Below are positions 22,617-36,599 of a stretch of DNA of 64,000 nt, one piece after another (position 1 is the stretch's first letter; the number at the start of each line of letters is the position of its first letter). Source of the stretch: Perkinsus olseni. Its lineage: Eukaryota > Perkinsozoa > Perkinsida > Perkinsidae. Under the pieces are notes generated by a model. That model had not been told where the DNA came from, ran no database searches, and saw only the letters and a list, made by a program, of their open reading frames with translations. The position numbers were made by a program, and so were the translations under genes. The stretch covers positions 1-64,000 of the forward strand of contig JABANP010000286.1 of NCBI GenBank assembly GCA_013115135.1. Direction: 5' to 3'.

Positions 22617-25600
22617 ATGGCCACTCACGAGTGCGAGGTCACCGTCTGCGACACCATCGGTCTCCTCGATCGCCCCTGCAGGGACAACATCATCTCTTTG
22701 ACGAAGGATAGAATCTTGTTTACTTCCGGCATTCATGTGGTAGGCTATCGTCGGTTCGTAAAAATAAAGTACATGAAAAAATATTCCTTCGAAAAAAAAT
22801 CGCGTAAAAATAAGAAAATTTTCTTTCATGACGACATCTAGTGAATGAAAAATTTACTTCCAGAAATGAAAAATCTTGTAAAAATGAAAACAAAAATTAA
22901 TTTTTCCTTGTAAAAATATTCTTCCAGGTTCTGTACGACCCAGAAGGGCGTCGACCGATTGCCGTGACGCAACCCCGTCCGATGGACAACAGCCTCTCCC
23001 AGAACGGCAAGACCCGAGGCGAAGCGTCGCAGCAGGGGGTAGGGTGTGAGCTGATGATTTGGGGATGTTGTGGTACAGACCACGATTTCCACTATGGATT
23101 CGGACGGAGGAGAAAGATTCCTTTCCGAGAGGACCCCGACCGCCGCGGTTGAGATTACCGCTCTTGCTGCTCATAGAAAGTAAGATACCAGTGAGATTTT
23201 TTTGGATAAACTTTTCGTGGATTTTTTCGAAAACAGAACGCCGTTTCGTAGGAAAATTTTCGACCAACTATCTGATTGCCCCCCCCCTAACTGAGCACAT
23301 CGGAAGAGTCTTTCCCAAACCGCAACCGTTAAACTATGACCTCAAAGCTGGGCGTATTTCCTGTGGGCAGATTTTCATATCGTAGTATCTTTTTTTCTGT
23401 CTAGAGCAATAATCAACCTCAATGCAGCTCAATAATCGGATCTTCCGCTGTTCTCTCCCGCAGGTCCGAGGTCGCCTTTCTTGCGCTGTTTTTGCCAATT
23501 CCCGGACAATCCAGGATCGAGATATTATCGACCAAACACGACACCTTGACCACAATAGCTGTCACCAACCTCACAGGGTCGAAGCGAATAGGTGCCGTAT
23601 GCATGACCAGCTCGACCGAGGATCGTTCTTCCTTAGTCGAAGCTTCCTTCACCGACGACGGTCAGCATGTTCTCCTCGCCGCAGAAGGCCCGGGCTCGGG
23701 AGCGCTGCTTTGTTGGCGATGGTCGATCGCCTCTGTTCGAGTTGATGACGATGATGATGGTGAAAAATTGGGAAAATTTTCCCCATTTTTTTGGAATTTT
23801 CAGGCGAGCAGATAAAATTAGCGGGAGCCACCACGTCCCGAGGCGTTGTTGGTTCTCACGCTGTTGAGAACAAAGTGACCGGATTGGAAGTCTGTCCGAG
23901 AAGGTGGGCGCTTGGGGTATTACGGAAATACTCGCATCAACAATATTTAAGAGTTAATGCTGTGAAGTTCATCCGCGGTGAGCGAAAAGCTGCTGATATT
24001 CGGCTGCTGAAAAACGTCTAAGACGGGGGTAATGATGTTGTTAATATACAGAAGCAGACAAGTCGCGAATTATTTGCCCCTTTCGTCCTTGAAATTAAAA
24101 GTCGGCTACTTAAATTTTGCCTGGACTCAGCCTCACTTTCTGAATATCATCTTTCGTAAGTTATGCGCTTTCTCGGTCGTCTATCGAAGTTGGACACACT
24201 GCCAACCCTTCAAGACTTTTTGCAGTCTCCTCGAGATCTTTCTGACGGTAGTTCCGGAGACAGCCCCCACAAGAACGGCGTCATGTGCTTATTGGCGGTG
24301 ATCAATATGTCAATTTTGAAATTCAGACTCGGTTTTGGAACCGTATTTTTCCTGTGGAAATTTATATTACAATCGATTCTGAGTTTCAGAACCAGTAGCC
24401 TCGACGGCGATCGGTGTCCGCGAGGGATACTGTATCCGGACTGATGAAGACATAATATTTTTATTGTTATTTTGTCATCTGTTTGGGATCTTTCTGATGG
24501 TAGTTTCAAAAACGGCGCTGGTGAGGTTAATTTCTACGCGATGCTTGCCGGAGAAAATTATGTGAGGTTGTGGGAAGTGGCAGTGCAGTCGGGAGTATCT
24601 CTAAGTCGAAGCATGGAAAAGACAAAAAACGGCGGAGCGGTGGAAATTCGGCCGCTCGAAGGGATGCTGCCGACCAAGTTCGAGAGAGGTCAGCTTAAGT
24701 GGTTGCGAGGAGGTCGATCGACTTCGTGAAGATACCTTCTTCACGGACTGCTGCTGGGTTTCCGTCACGCGCCACAAAATTCGGACGCCGATAGCAGTGG
24801 CCTTGACGGCTGAGGTGAGCCCGACCTTACGCGTATCTTGCGAGGTTGATGTTGTCAGGGTATCTTACTCGCATTTGACCTCGACCGCAACCTCGCAGCT
24901 CAACCTGTTGACTGTCGAACCGCGTTGGATTCATGCTCATCATCAACCCAAGATTCCTCTAAAAGTAGTGTCGATTAATTTTTTACGAAAATCGCGGAAA
25001 TTAAAATTTTTCGACTCGTACTTCTGAATTTTTACTTTTTTTAACAGTGAATTAATTCCGTCTCGAACGAGCGAATATCGAGCGGTATCTTTATTTATGC
25101 TCACTGACCACCTTCTCTTCAAGAGAATCTGTTGAGACCGTCGCGGCGTCTCATGCGCATGCGTGCAACGCTCATTAGTAACTACCAGAAAAGTCCCTTG
25201 AGAGCATACAGCTGGTCATCGTTTTTTGGCGAGGCAAGAATCTTACCGCTGGGTTGTTCATGCTTCCCTCAGAGCCCAAGGACGTATCTTTCACGACGAT
25301 TGTCTCTGCGGGATCTCCGGGGAGCTTCCTAGTCGGTGGATCGTCAGGCTGCGTAAGACGCCTGAGACTCTTTCGACCCCATCACGCTCATGCAGGTCAT
25401 GATATTCACAACTGTCGACCTTTCTCCGGAGAGCATGGATGACACAAAGATACCTCGCAAATCGGCCGGAGTGAGCTCTCTCTCTACCACAGCCTGGACC
25501 TGTACGCCCCTCTCCTGTCCACTCGCCATCCCCTCCCTGCCAGCCCTGCAGAGCGGCAGCAGCAGCACCCTGCGCGGCAGTTCGGCGCAGCTCAGGCCCT

Positions 25601-28600
25601 CTACGGACGCGCTGGTGTCTCTGCAATGCTCGGCCGTCTACTGGATTCCCGGCTATCGTCATACGCTCGTCTCCGCGACGACAGCCCCATCGGTGAGGAC
25701 ATTCGACCTTTTTTGTGTTACGCCAGGGTGATCCTTAGATACGCCGTACTATGAAAGGTGAGCTTGCTGCCCTTCTTAGGTGGTGATGAGCGTCGTAGGT
25801 GATGGCGGTGAGATCGAAGGGTCGGGGAGGAACATTTCCTCAGAAAGGAAAATTTATCTTTATGTAAACCATACGGAGTGGCGGCCCAAAAATTTTCCGG
25901 AAATTTTCCTGGATTTCCAGTTTTTTTCCCGGAATCTTCAAGGTTTTCCCGAAATTCTTCCGTTTCTTCCGATTAATTTTGTAAACTGCGAGGACTCAGT
26001 CTGATGTGCTGGCCGAGTGGCTTCCTGTTTCACGCGAAAAAATGGGGAACTTTCTTCCAGGTTCGCTGTAAGTACTATCACGGCGCCGCAGTAGCGGTGA
26101 GTGGTGACGGCGAAGGGACCACCGAAACTGAGGCGACCGACTGGTCCAGCAAGAGGATCTTGTAAGTTCGCCGACCTTCAAAAGGGACAGGGTTTGGGTC
26201 AGGGGAAGGCTCGGTTTGAAACCACCGCTGTCCGTGCAAGAATCGATCGACGATGAGTCTGAGGACAGCGAGGGGTCCACTCAGGGCGAGGACAGCACCG
26301 AAAGGGATACTAATACCTCATCGCAGCTGTCTGTCGTCAACAGCAGTAAAGTAGGGAGGGAGGGTTAAGTCTGTCTTCCCCCTCGGTCGATCGACGCCTG
26401 AGCGTTGTCATTGCTCGGCAGATGGTTTCTTGATATTTTTTTCCGTCTTTCGGTTGATGCTTTCCTTGCTAGGTACAGTTTCATTCGATTTTGGTGATGA
26501 CCTTGAAGCCTGCGGGAGAGTCGTTGCTGAATGACGACGAGGATGAGGAGGTCAGCGGACGAGGTCAGTGCCAGCTCGTTACACGTGTCGAGAAGGTTGA
26601 GAGAATTTGTGCTATCCAGATAGCAGGGACAGTGTGCACAATTCTCAGCTTAGCCAATATCTTTAGGCTAGACTTCATTTTCTACCACTACAACTAAGTT
26701 TTCAGACTCCAAAGTCTGACCTTGGCGTTCTTGTTGTTATCCTGGTTCCCTGGTTACCCCCGGTATTGGTACAAATTGCCGCTAGCTGTTGCTGTAGACA
26801 AGACGATGGTCCTGTTGTAGGGTAGGTGATGATTCGGTTTTACACAATTCAGAAGATAGTTATATGATGCGAACACTCTCAAGGGCCGTTAAAAACGTAT
26901 AAGAGACTGATTACCGTTGCTTCGGCGGTCCTCAAGGCTCGGGCTGATAGCCCTAGTGCTGGGCACTTGCATGTGGTCTCCTTGACGTAGGTGCCTGCGG
27001 CTTCGCTCCGCTCTCGACCAACGGATGTCACTTGAGAAGAATAAAAAGTCTGTCGACGTCAGTCACGACGGGGGTGCTAGCTTCCATCGCTGATGATTCT
27101 ACGGTGAGTAGTATCTTAGGTTGAAGCTTGCATTACGCACTGACACAAGATACGGGGATTGATAAAAATAACAACACCAAATAGCATGTTAATGAACCCA
27201 ACCCGACGCGCTGTCATATCCCGGCAGGCTGCCACCTTTGACCTCGCGTACGAAGGCTATGAAGACTTTGAGAGTGTTCTCTTTCTCCCGATCGACTCGG
27301 TATTTATACTCTGGATAGCTTCTGTAGAAGGCCATGTGCAGAGCGTGAAACAGCTGACAGCAGTCGCTGTACTCGCCCCTTCTCAGAGTGACGCCTTCGA
27401 AGGGGTCTTGCAACGCTCTGAGAGAAAAATCGATAAAAAACTCCTGCTCTCCTGCTTATTAAACCTTGGGGAGAGTCAGCGTATCGAGCACCCCTTACGG
27501 TCCAGCAGCATGGTCGGCCAGTTTCGGACGACTGGTTCGGGTGATGGTCAAGCGAGTATCATCTACTGTGGCGACGCAAAAGGCCTTCATCTTTCCTTGC
27601 TTGATAATCCCGCCCTGAAAAAATTACCGTTTGCGGCTTGCGAAGGAAGGACCTACTTTCAACGACGGGCAGAAAATTTCCTCTTCCTCGCCTCCAGCGG
27701 CCGCGGAAAGAACAGTCGCGACCTTTTCTGTGATGAGCAAGAGTAGCGCAAAGATTCTCATGGTGATGGTGAGAAGCTGCGTATGAACAATGTGATGATT
27801 GTTCGTGTCGGGAATAGATGGAAATTGATTTCGAGCGGGGAGCATTCGATCGATTTTGGGCGAGCGACTTCTCTGGCGGAAGTTGCGGATGGTGTGGTAT
27901 CAAAACTTGGAAATTTTGGGCCGCTCGAAAATTTAAACCATCGCCGATAGCGACTACTATCATCGTCATTTCTCTGTTGGTATATGTCGCGCTCGACCTG
28001 TTTCGTATCCTGCATGCTTCAACCTCGGATACGGTCGCGACGAGACGTAGTGGCGCCATAATCAGGCTGACGAAGGCTAAAGTACTCCCATAGTCGAAGC
28101 TTCTCCTGTAGGGCGACAATAGGAAATATCTTCGGGTATCTTCGCACAGCGAAGGTTTTTATTCCCGGCAAAGAGGAATCTTCAGAGCTTTACGCGCTAT
28201 GGAGAATCTTCTCGACGTCCGTTGAAATAGTTCACCGAGTCGTCGATCTTAATGACCAGCAGCGAAGCAATCATTGCGTATCTTTCAACCTCGTCAAATG
28301 CAAGCTCAACCTTCAGATACGAATCTGGAGATTCTCGCCAAATCACAATAATTCTTCAACAAAGTAACTTATTAATAATAAAACACCGGTCGTTCTGTGC
28401 TGCTGCTCCTCAGCCCCTCCGCGAACTTGGAAAAATTTACCCTCACGCAGCTTCCGAAAGGACCCAAGCCCATCGCCTTATCTCTGCACCCCCTAGGCAT
28501 ACAACTCGCTGTGGTGAGTATCTTTTCACCTTGTATCGAACCAGCTTCGACCTCTCAGTTATTTTCCGATCAAAGACTGCGTTTTTACTTCGTCTGTGCT

Positions 28601-31600
28601 CCGGACACCCTTAAGGCGTCAATGGAGATTCCGTTAGCTCAATGCGGCGGCAGCGGTCAGCATCGAGCTGCGAGGCGACCTTTTCTGCGAATGCAAGCTT
28701 TGAGGTTGGATACTCAAAGATACCTCTCTAAGATATGAAACGCTTTTCCCAGCTACTCTCCTTCTGGTCGAATTCTCGCAGTGGGAGCTGGAAATATAGT
28801 AATTTTGATCGACCCTTTCGGCAAGAAAAAAGTGGTAAGAAAAAAATAATCACTAGAAAAAATTTTTTTTGCAGATACTGGACACGCTGGCCGGTCATCT
28901 TTCTGTCATCACCGATTTGGCGTTCTCCCCTGACGGGTCGAAAGTGGCGAGTTGTGGTGTTGATGGCTGCATCTATTCTTGGACGTGTAGCAGACGTATT
29001 TCCGATAATTTCCAATAATTGTTTTTATCACGATTTTTTTCAATTTTTTGTCGATTGATATTTTGATCAAGAAAAATTTATATTTTAAATTTTTTTAGTC
29101 AACTTTTGCTGTCTAATAAGTTTCGATCCCGAGGTCCATTATTTCATCGTTATTTCCGTACACTCCCAATTTTTTTCATTCGTTTACTTCTTCTTTTTTA
29201 CAATTCCTGTAGATTTTTGCGCCATGTTTTTGCCTAATTTTTCCACCTCCCTTCTCGCTGCATTCCTGAACATCAACCACTACGAATGAATAATTTCGCA
29301 TCAAAAAAAACTAAAACTTTATTTTTTTCCCCTTTCAAAAATTATAACTCCGCAAATAAGCCTTAAATTCATAGAACAAAAATTTAATGAATTCTGAGTA
29401 TCTTAGGTTACAGCGTGCACGGCAAGAGTGAGCGCGAAGTCGAGCATATCCAAAAAGACAAACAGTCGGACCTTCTCTCGACCGTCCACTGTCATCCTCA
29501 TTTTCAGGTACACGAGTATCTTTTACGGTTTCGACTGCATCACAGTTCTTGACGCCACCGGCGAGATCACCATTTTTGCTGTTAACAACGGTCGAACGCT
29601 GACGCCGATCAGTGAGATTTTTTTCCGGAAATTTTGGGTTCTCCCGTTTTTTCTGCAGTATTTTATAAAAAAATTGGGATTTTTTTCCTCCTGGACAGCA
29701 TATTTTTGCGCGGAGATATTTTTTGCCGCGGAGACTTTTTCCCCTTTCTTTTCTAAATTTCTTTCAGAATTTTTTGTTGATTTCCGTCGTATTAGCAGGT
29801 TATTTTCGGGCGGCCACGTACGGCGCTGAGTTGACAACTTTCACAATTTCCGACTCCGGAATGATGGCGATTGGTAGGGTCCTCCCAGGCGCGGATGAAA
29901 CCCGAGGGAGAATCTTTGTAGGTACGGGCTCGGGGACGGTCTTGCTGGCTGACATCGAAAAGAATCTTTCGACTGCGGAAGATTCTGAAATGGAAATTTT
30001 GGGTGAAATTCCTTTGCATTCCAACACGGTTACAAGGTGAGTTTGAAAAATTTAAGAATTTTTTTCCCGGAAAATTGGAAAAATTTCCGAATTATTGCCA
30101 TTTGTTCAGCCTGGCATTCCATCGAGATCTGCTATTCTCCGGATGTGGAAGTGGAAATATCTTGACCACTCGCGTATGCCTCGCTCGACCTCAAGATTCT
30201 CTGCAAGGTCGACGTCTCCTTGTTCTTATCAATACGCAAGAATCTTTTGCAGATCTTGCAAATTCCGGGCCGAAAGATTCTCACCGCAAATCTGCAATCA
30301 TGATGGCGAAGCAGAACGATTTGGAGACAAGGGTGCTCTTTCTCGGAGGTAATTGAACTCCCTAATGCCTCTCACTCCACCAGTCATAGCAAAAATAGAA
30401 AAAATCTGGAAAAAAAAAGGAAAAGTGGAAAAATTGAAAAAATTTTCCAATTTTCCCATTTTTTCCACGAAAAATTGCGAAAGATGAGGAGAAAATTTCA
30501 TATGAAAAAGTAAGGCAAATAGTTAGTGTTAGGAATTATTCGAAACGGTTACAATTTCTATTAAGATATGTCGCTACGCACTGCCAAGATTTCTCCCTTC
30601 GGTCAAACGAAGTTGATAAGAATCGTATCTTTTTTTCTGTGTTGCTCAAGGTTCAAAGATACAAAATTCGCCGGGTGAAGGTTCAGGGGAAGAAGTGCAG
30701 GGATTGACTATGGACGACACTGTTCTGGTGAGGCGGGAAAAATTTCCCCGTTTTTTTTGGATTCGGAATAATTTACCCCAGATACTTCGTTCGTACTTCG
30801 ACGAACGGCTGGCTGAGATTGATGAGCTCAACGAGAGAATGGCTCGTATTCGGGCAGAAACCGAGCAGGATTTGCATTTAGCGCTCGCTCTGGTGATCGA
30901 TTGTGACCTATTCAGATACTCCCTCAATCAGAAGGATTCGGAGATGAAGGAGCGGTTGAGGTTCTTGCAGGAGCGCAACGACGCGAAAGTCGAGGAATTG
31001 CAAACAAAGTCCGAGGATTTTTACGAAAATTTCTGAGAAATTTCGGGAAAAAATTTTTTATTGGAAATTTAGCGGTTTTTCTGTGATCAGATACATCGCG
31101 ATGGTAGAAAAATTGAGCGAGGCGCAGCGAAGCGGGGCTGTGGACCGAGACGAGCTGACGCGAAAATTTTCGAAAAATCTATTAGAAACTGAAAAGGAGT
31201 AAGCACTGGTTGTGATGAGCGTTTTAAAAAATGGGTAATTTATTCACAACTGATTTGCTCTGATGAAGGTACGAAGATAAATTGAAGGTTCAATACGAGA
31301 GAGAGGAGAAAAGGCTGGAGGAAATCGATTTGGTGAGATCGATTAACGGGTTTTTTATTTTACAAACGGTTTTAGCTCGATTGTGGTTGGTGTAAATTTT
31401 TCATGCTTTTTTTCCGCCTGAAATTTCCTTCCATTGAACTTGGTAAAAATCCCGGTCTTTCGTCCGCGAACTCGCTTAACATTGGGAAAAGAGAGCTCGT
31501 GTCGCGAATCAAACAGCCGGGGAGAAGGCACTTCTGCCTGGCGACCCCCTTCCATGAGGGAGGGATGGGCGGGCGGGCGCAGAAAATCTACATCGCACCG

Positions 31601-34600
31601 ACAACAGGGTGTCCGACACAGACTCGTCAGTGAACGCCTCGGCGGTGACGCCCACTCTGTTGCACGCAAGCACACAGCTGTCTCCTGAAGCGGACTGCCT
31701 AGGATTTTCCCTCGACACACGATTTGTATCATTCATTTTATGCTGTCCTCCTCAGTTACGTCAGGACAACGACCGCCGTTTGTCGTCGCTGAAGAGAAAA
31801 TATGAAAGTAAAATTGCTGATCTGGAAAACATGCGAGGGAAGGTAGAAAACGGCGGTGAATTTTCGGAAAAAAATTTAATTTAATTTTTTACTTCCCGGA
31901 AAATTAACGCCATAATTTCATCCTCCGTGCGCTTGTTATCATCATTCTTTTGATTATCGTTCCCTGAGAAAAAATACTGTAAAAATCTATGCCAAATTTT
32001 TCAGAAAAAAATTGTCTGGTCGAATTTTCTGGGTTCAAAGTAATTTGCGGAAGATCGGGTAGTTTTTTTCCTATTCTTTTCGCACGAACATTTTTCCCGT
32101 CGTTGGTAGTTTTGGTAATCAAAATCTGGTATCAGGAAATACGAAAGTGGCGATGCCAGTACGAAGAGGTGAGGGGGGAGATGGAGCGAGATGCCGCGAA
32201 GTTTGAGGAAGCCATGAAACAACAGGAGACTGAATATGAAGGGTAGTGTGATGGTGGCGAGGTGTGGTATCGGTCAGAGGCGACTGATAAATATCTTGCT
32301 AACCCTAGGGGACAGGTGGATTGTGTGCCAACGCGGCAATTGCGTTGATTTTTATTTTTGCAATAACTTGTTAGTTGTAAAGATGATGTGCGCACAATCT
32401 CTTTGTAGTTCATAAGTAAACTGGACTCTTGTTGTGATTATAGATAACGCAACATGACAACTTGAGCCAAGATGGCTACTTTAGTAACCGACCTCTCCTC
32501 TAGAACCTCTAATGACAATAGCTGACGGCAAGATTAAGGCATCTTGCACTCTTGCTACTCCTCTATAATCAATATATAAATATTCAGCAACTCTTGAGTG
32601 GTACTCAATAACGGCTGGTGAAGATACCGTTGTAGTGAGCACTGGCCCAATCGGGAGTGGTCCAGTGAACGGGCCCGTCTGAGCTCAGCTCGATTGTAGA
32701 CACAACACACAATCTCACAATGATCAGCGTGTTGCGGATGGTGTGGTAGGGCAGTATTTTTGTCAGGGAGATCTCGCAACTTCGCGAGGAACAATCGAGA
32801 ATTCTACAATTGGGAGCGGAGCGAAGCGCCACTGCTCGTGCTGAACAAGTGAGGAAAAATTGCCGAAAAATTTCTGATTTTTTCCGTAAATTTACAGGTT
32901 GCGCTGAAACACTCGATGGCGCGGCTTCAGCGGGTTAACGTGGAAAAGGAAGATGAGTTAGAAACGCTGAGGGAAAAAGTTCGACAAATGAAAAACAAAA
33001 TGGAAAGAAGTCGAGCTTCTGCGGGTAAGTATCAGAAAATTTCGGAAAATTTTTGAAATTTTTTTGTCAGAAAAGGCGACGGAGCAACTTGATCACCATC
33101 GTATGGCGATCACCCGTCAGGACAAGATGCTTTTGAGGGCGGAGAAAGAATCAAAGAATCTTCAAAATTTCCGTTCTGTACGAAGGGGATCCGGCTGTCC
33201 TTTGTGAGCTGGATTTTTGTGGTGAGAGCGATGAAATTTTCGGCATTTCCCTGGAATTTTACGAACGGAATTTTATGTTTTTTTGGTATCTCTCGTGAAA
33301 ATCCAGTCTAGGGTTCTATTTCGAACCCGATTCGAAAGCTCGTTAGTGTTTTCAAAAGGTTCTCTTTCGTCGCGTGAAGCAGTTGGAAGAAGAGAAAGCA
33401 CCTCTGAAGGAGCAAGTCGACTCTTTGCGGATGGCGGTGAGGGAGGGTCATCCAAGAGTGAAAGTTGTGAGTCGTTTCGAACTTTTCCTAGACTTTTGCC
33501 GAGACAATAGGAATTTGAAAATCTATACAAAATTCCGGAAAAAAAATCCAAACTCGTGAGGGTACTAGCATTCGGTGGTACTCTGCAATAACTCAATTTT
33601 ACAGGTTTTCCGCAGCCTGAAGATTCCTCTTAATCTTGGCCAGTAGGTTCGCTCGATCACATCATGCGATCAGGTGCGGGATATTTACGGGGAGTTTGTG
33701 AGTGAATTTGAGACGAAAAAATCGCTCGAAGAACAGCTCGACGAAAGAGGGAGGAGTTTGACAAAAGCAAGAAGTCAGACTATTGCCTTACGCGAGAAAA
33801 ATGCGGGTGAGAAGAGAATCTTTCCCGTGCGGGGGATCTTTGAGAATCTTTACCGTGCGGGGGATCTTTGAGAATCTTTACCGTGCGGGGAATCTTTGAG
33901 AATCTTTAGGTATCGCCAATGAGGTTGGGAAGCTTTTGCAGGAAGTGCGTTATGTTATGTCGGAGAGTCAGAGTGCTGATGATCGCGACGACCGGCGACT
34001 AGTGGGTCCCGTCTCGGTTGCTGAGGACTTGAGAGTTCTTCTTTTCAGTTGGCGAGATTGGGGGAACTGGTGCATCGCGAAGAGAAGAAAATGGCGATTA
34101 AACGGGCTAAGGAGAGCGGTAGGGAGAACGGCGGTTGCCGGATGCTTGTCGCAACAAGCGAAAAAAATTCTCATAGTTCTTTAGTATTTTCATAATACTA
34201 ATTCTACTTTGATATTGTTACTTTGTTTATTACTAATTGTAATAAATTCTCAATCAATCTTCTCATAGCTCGCTCATATTCTCTTCAGTTAAAATTGCCC
34301 GTTCCAAGAAAATACCTGAGGCGAACGAGACTGAGCATGGGTTTTTATACATTCTGTTTCTCGATAAGCGATAACCATATATGAAATTTCACGTCCTAGG
34401 TCGTAGTGGGACTCGAGAAATCACAGAGAATCGTTCTGTTCTTTCATTTTGTAAGGGAGGATGGTAGATGATATCATATTGAACGTAATTACTTGATAAC
34501 TACAATAACGTGACGAAAGTCCTCCCGAGAGTGACTGAGCGTGCACTCCTCGTCGGTCTTGATATGAGGACATATCGACGTGTTGCTAGTTTTTGTACTT

Positions 34601-35638
34601 TGGGTATCGACGTCCTGTTTTGGGGGAGGCCCCTGTGTAAACAGAAGTGATGATCTCCTCCTCTGTCACCACAATGATGATCTCGAAGGTGTTCGGACCC
34701 CTGCCTACGAACCTTCGTACCGGTTTGTGTCGTGCGTTCGACACAGAAATAATAAAGTATCAGTATCAAATGAATATGCTCGTTGACACAGGGTTACAAT
34801 ATGAGAATCTTTGAAATTCGTATCTTGTTCGTCGTGAAGAGCCATGGTGAAGCTAGGATACGCCACTACCATTTACTTGTAGTAGATCATAACTCCTCCG
34901 GTGGTCCTCAGGGCCGCACGAGGACGTCGGGGAGAAGGTCCTGTTGGAGACTATCGATGATGATGACGGTGATTCTGGCACGGCCCTGGCCAAAGAGTTA
35001 CTGCACCAGCGAGATGTAGGGCTCGGTTGACACACTACCCGCTGTCTTGGGGTGATAGAACGCCCCGACTGAACGATTCTTACGGCAGCTTAATCGATCG
35101 CGGAACATCATCGAATTTTAATTCAACGTTTGGAAGACGGAGAAGTGGGGCTGATTATCAATCGAGCGCGCATTGACGAGTCTTTTATCAGTCACACGAG
35201 GATTTGCGAGGGCAGCCCGACTGACCTCGCGCTCATCATGACATGTCCTTCGCGTGATCCCGTCATCAGTTGCTTTTCGCGAAGGCTCGCAAGCTGACCG
35301 AGGTGAATACGAAGTTGGCCGAGGACGGTCTGCTTGGGCGTCGCCGAATGATGGCCGATAACTCCGCTATGATAAGGGAGCTCAATGAGCTCCGGTTGGA
35401 AAAGAAAGAGTTGCATAAAACTATCGAGGTCGCCATTCCCCTGCCTCCTCGCCGAGCAGCTTTTTCCTCAGAACTTGGAGTCGAAAATCGCCTCCATGAG
35501 CTGCAATGTGAGCCACCTAAATGAGAAGAAAAAGGACAAGTCGGGAAGGGGAGCATCGGAAGGCCCGATCCGAGCTTGCAGGTCTGTTCGGAAATCGAAG
35601 TCTCTCGCCAGCGGGTTGACGCCGTACCAGCAGCATAA
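22617..35638 (+). CDS. CFAP57: CFAP57 (WDR65) homologue: WD40 plus coiled-coil axonemal protein, many introns
   Basis: Axonemal protein of motile cilia/flagella linked to inner-arm dynein assembly. Well-resolved exons: 22617-22739, 22928-23038, 23079-23179, from 23464, 28753-28834, 28875-about 28990, 29799-30036, from 30110. Segments follow the order of human CFAP57: start and FTSGIHVVLYDPEG; VEITALAAHRK; GSGALLCWRW; PKDVSFTTIVSAG with FLVGGSSG; TGVLASIADDST; IALSLHPLGIQLAV; RILAVGAGNIVILIDP; LDTLAGHLSVITDLAFSPDG; FTISDSGMMAIG; LLFSGCGSGNIL. Then coiled-coil exons (30700-34130, for example EMKERLRFLQERNDAKVEEL, KVQYEREEKRLEEID, EEEKAPLKEQVDSL) and a C-terminal block DNSAMIRELNELRLEKKEL near 35360. 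Stop at 35636-35638 is the best candidate. Introns vary from 40 nt to over 1 kb and are T/A-rich. The exact set of exons between 23750 and 28400 is not resolved. Confidence 0.85.
33814..33907 (+). repeat. 28-nt tandem repeat in a CFAP57 intron
   Basis: Three units (33814-33841, 33842-33869 and 33870-33897) plus a partial fourth. The unit starts GAGAATCTTT and contains CCGTGCGGG. It lies directly behind a GTGAG donor after a coiled-coil exon. Units differ by one or two bases. Confidence 0.85.
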
Positions 35639-36436
35639 AATGGAGGGTGAGGAAGAGAGAGTCCACAGGAGAGTTTTGGCCTTGCAAGCCCGCAGCAGAA
35701 GTAAGAGCGCTCGAAGGATGATGATGATTTTGGCGGCGGCAGATTCCAGCATGGTCGGTCAGCCCAGCGGAGATATCTTCTCGGAGCATGCGGAAACGCT
35801 CGAGGGGGAGGGGTATCTTTCATCAGTGTCATGTGCATGGATCGACCTCTCTGCCAGGTACAGACTGTCCAGGCTGCAGTTTGATTACATCACAGAGTCG
35901 CATCCCACCACGCAAGGCTCTTCTACGGGTCTTCGCCGCACTCAGGGAAGCGAGGGGTGAGCCTCTGGAAGAGTTTGAGATTTTTCCCGTTGTGTTCGGC
36001 TGCAGAATCTGTCCGTATTATTCAACATTTGATTGCAGGTTCTCCTCAACTTCACCGGTAGCCGGGGTGAAGCTCCCCCAGATCTAATTCATTCTCTCGC
36101 ACGGCTCGGTCGTCTCTTATTCAATCTGCTCGTTGCGTTATTGAGTAGTGCAGAGGCGGTCGTTTGAAGGGAAAAATATATTTTGCTAAAATAGGGAGCC
36201 GACAATTGCCACCGGGTTGTTGGCACAAGTCCCGGATTGTCTCGGGCCCTTCCTGTCATCTCCGACGGACTGACGTAGAGCCGCAACGACGGTCGTATCC
36301 TTTATGTGTTGCATGGGCTTTTGGACAGAAGAGGTTATTAGTGATGAGGAATGGCGTTTGGGTGAACTTCGTGGCGGTCTGCGGGTTCTCAAACACTGTA
36401 CATGCCCCATGGTGCCATCAAGACAGGTGTATCACC
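35639..36436. other. Downstream of CFAP57, possible further exons
   Basis: Open frames with Arg/Ser-rich sequence (35639-35960) and a possible exon after a TTGATTGCAG acceptor at ~36040 (VLLNFTGSRGEAPPDLIHSL, then LLFNLLVALLSSAEAVV and stop). These could be extra 3' exons of CFAP57 or a separate small gene; not decidable from sequence alone. Confidence 0.3.
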
Positions 36437-36516
36437 GACAGTTTGGCCGAGTGGTCCAAGGCGCTAGCCTAAGGCGTTAGTCCGGAAGGGCGCGAGTTCA
36501 AATCTTGTAGCCGTCA
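36437..36516 (+). tRNA. tRNA-Leu (anticodon AAG)
   Basis: Class II tRNA fold: acceptor GACAGTT with AGCCGTC (one A-C mismatch and one G-U), D-arm TGGCCGAGTGGTCCAAGGC typical of Leu/Ser, anticodon stem CTAGC/GTTAG with 7-nt loop CTAAGGC (AAG, decoding CUU), short variable arm TCCGGAAGGG, T-arm with TTCAAAT loop, discriminator A. No CCA encoded and no intron, as expected for a nuclear gene. Confidence 0.85.
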
Positions 36517-36599
36517 TAACACACATAAACCATCCTCCCTACCTCCCGATCCCGCTCCCTTCGATCAGCCGTAATGTACGCAGCATACGCTGTGATAAG

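Noticed and set aside
33814..33907. CRISPR-like array
   Set aside because: Direct tandem repeat without unique spacers, in an intron of a eukaryotic gene.
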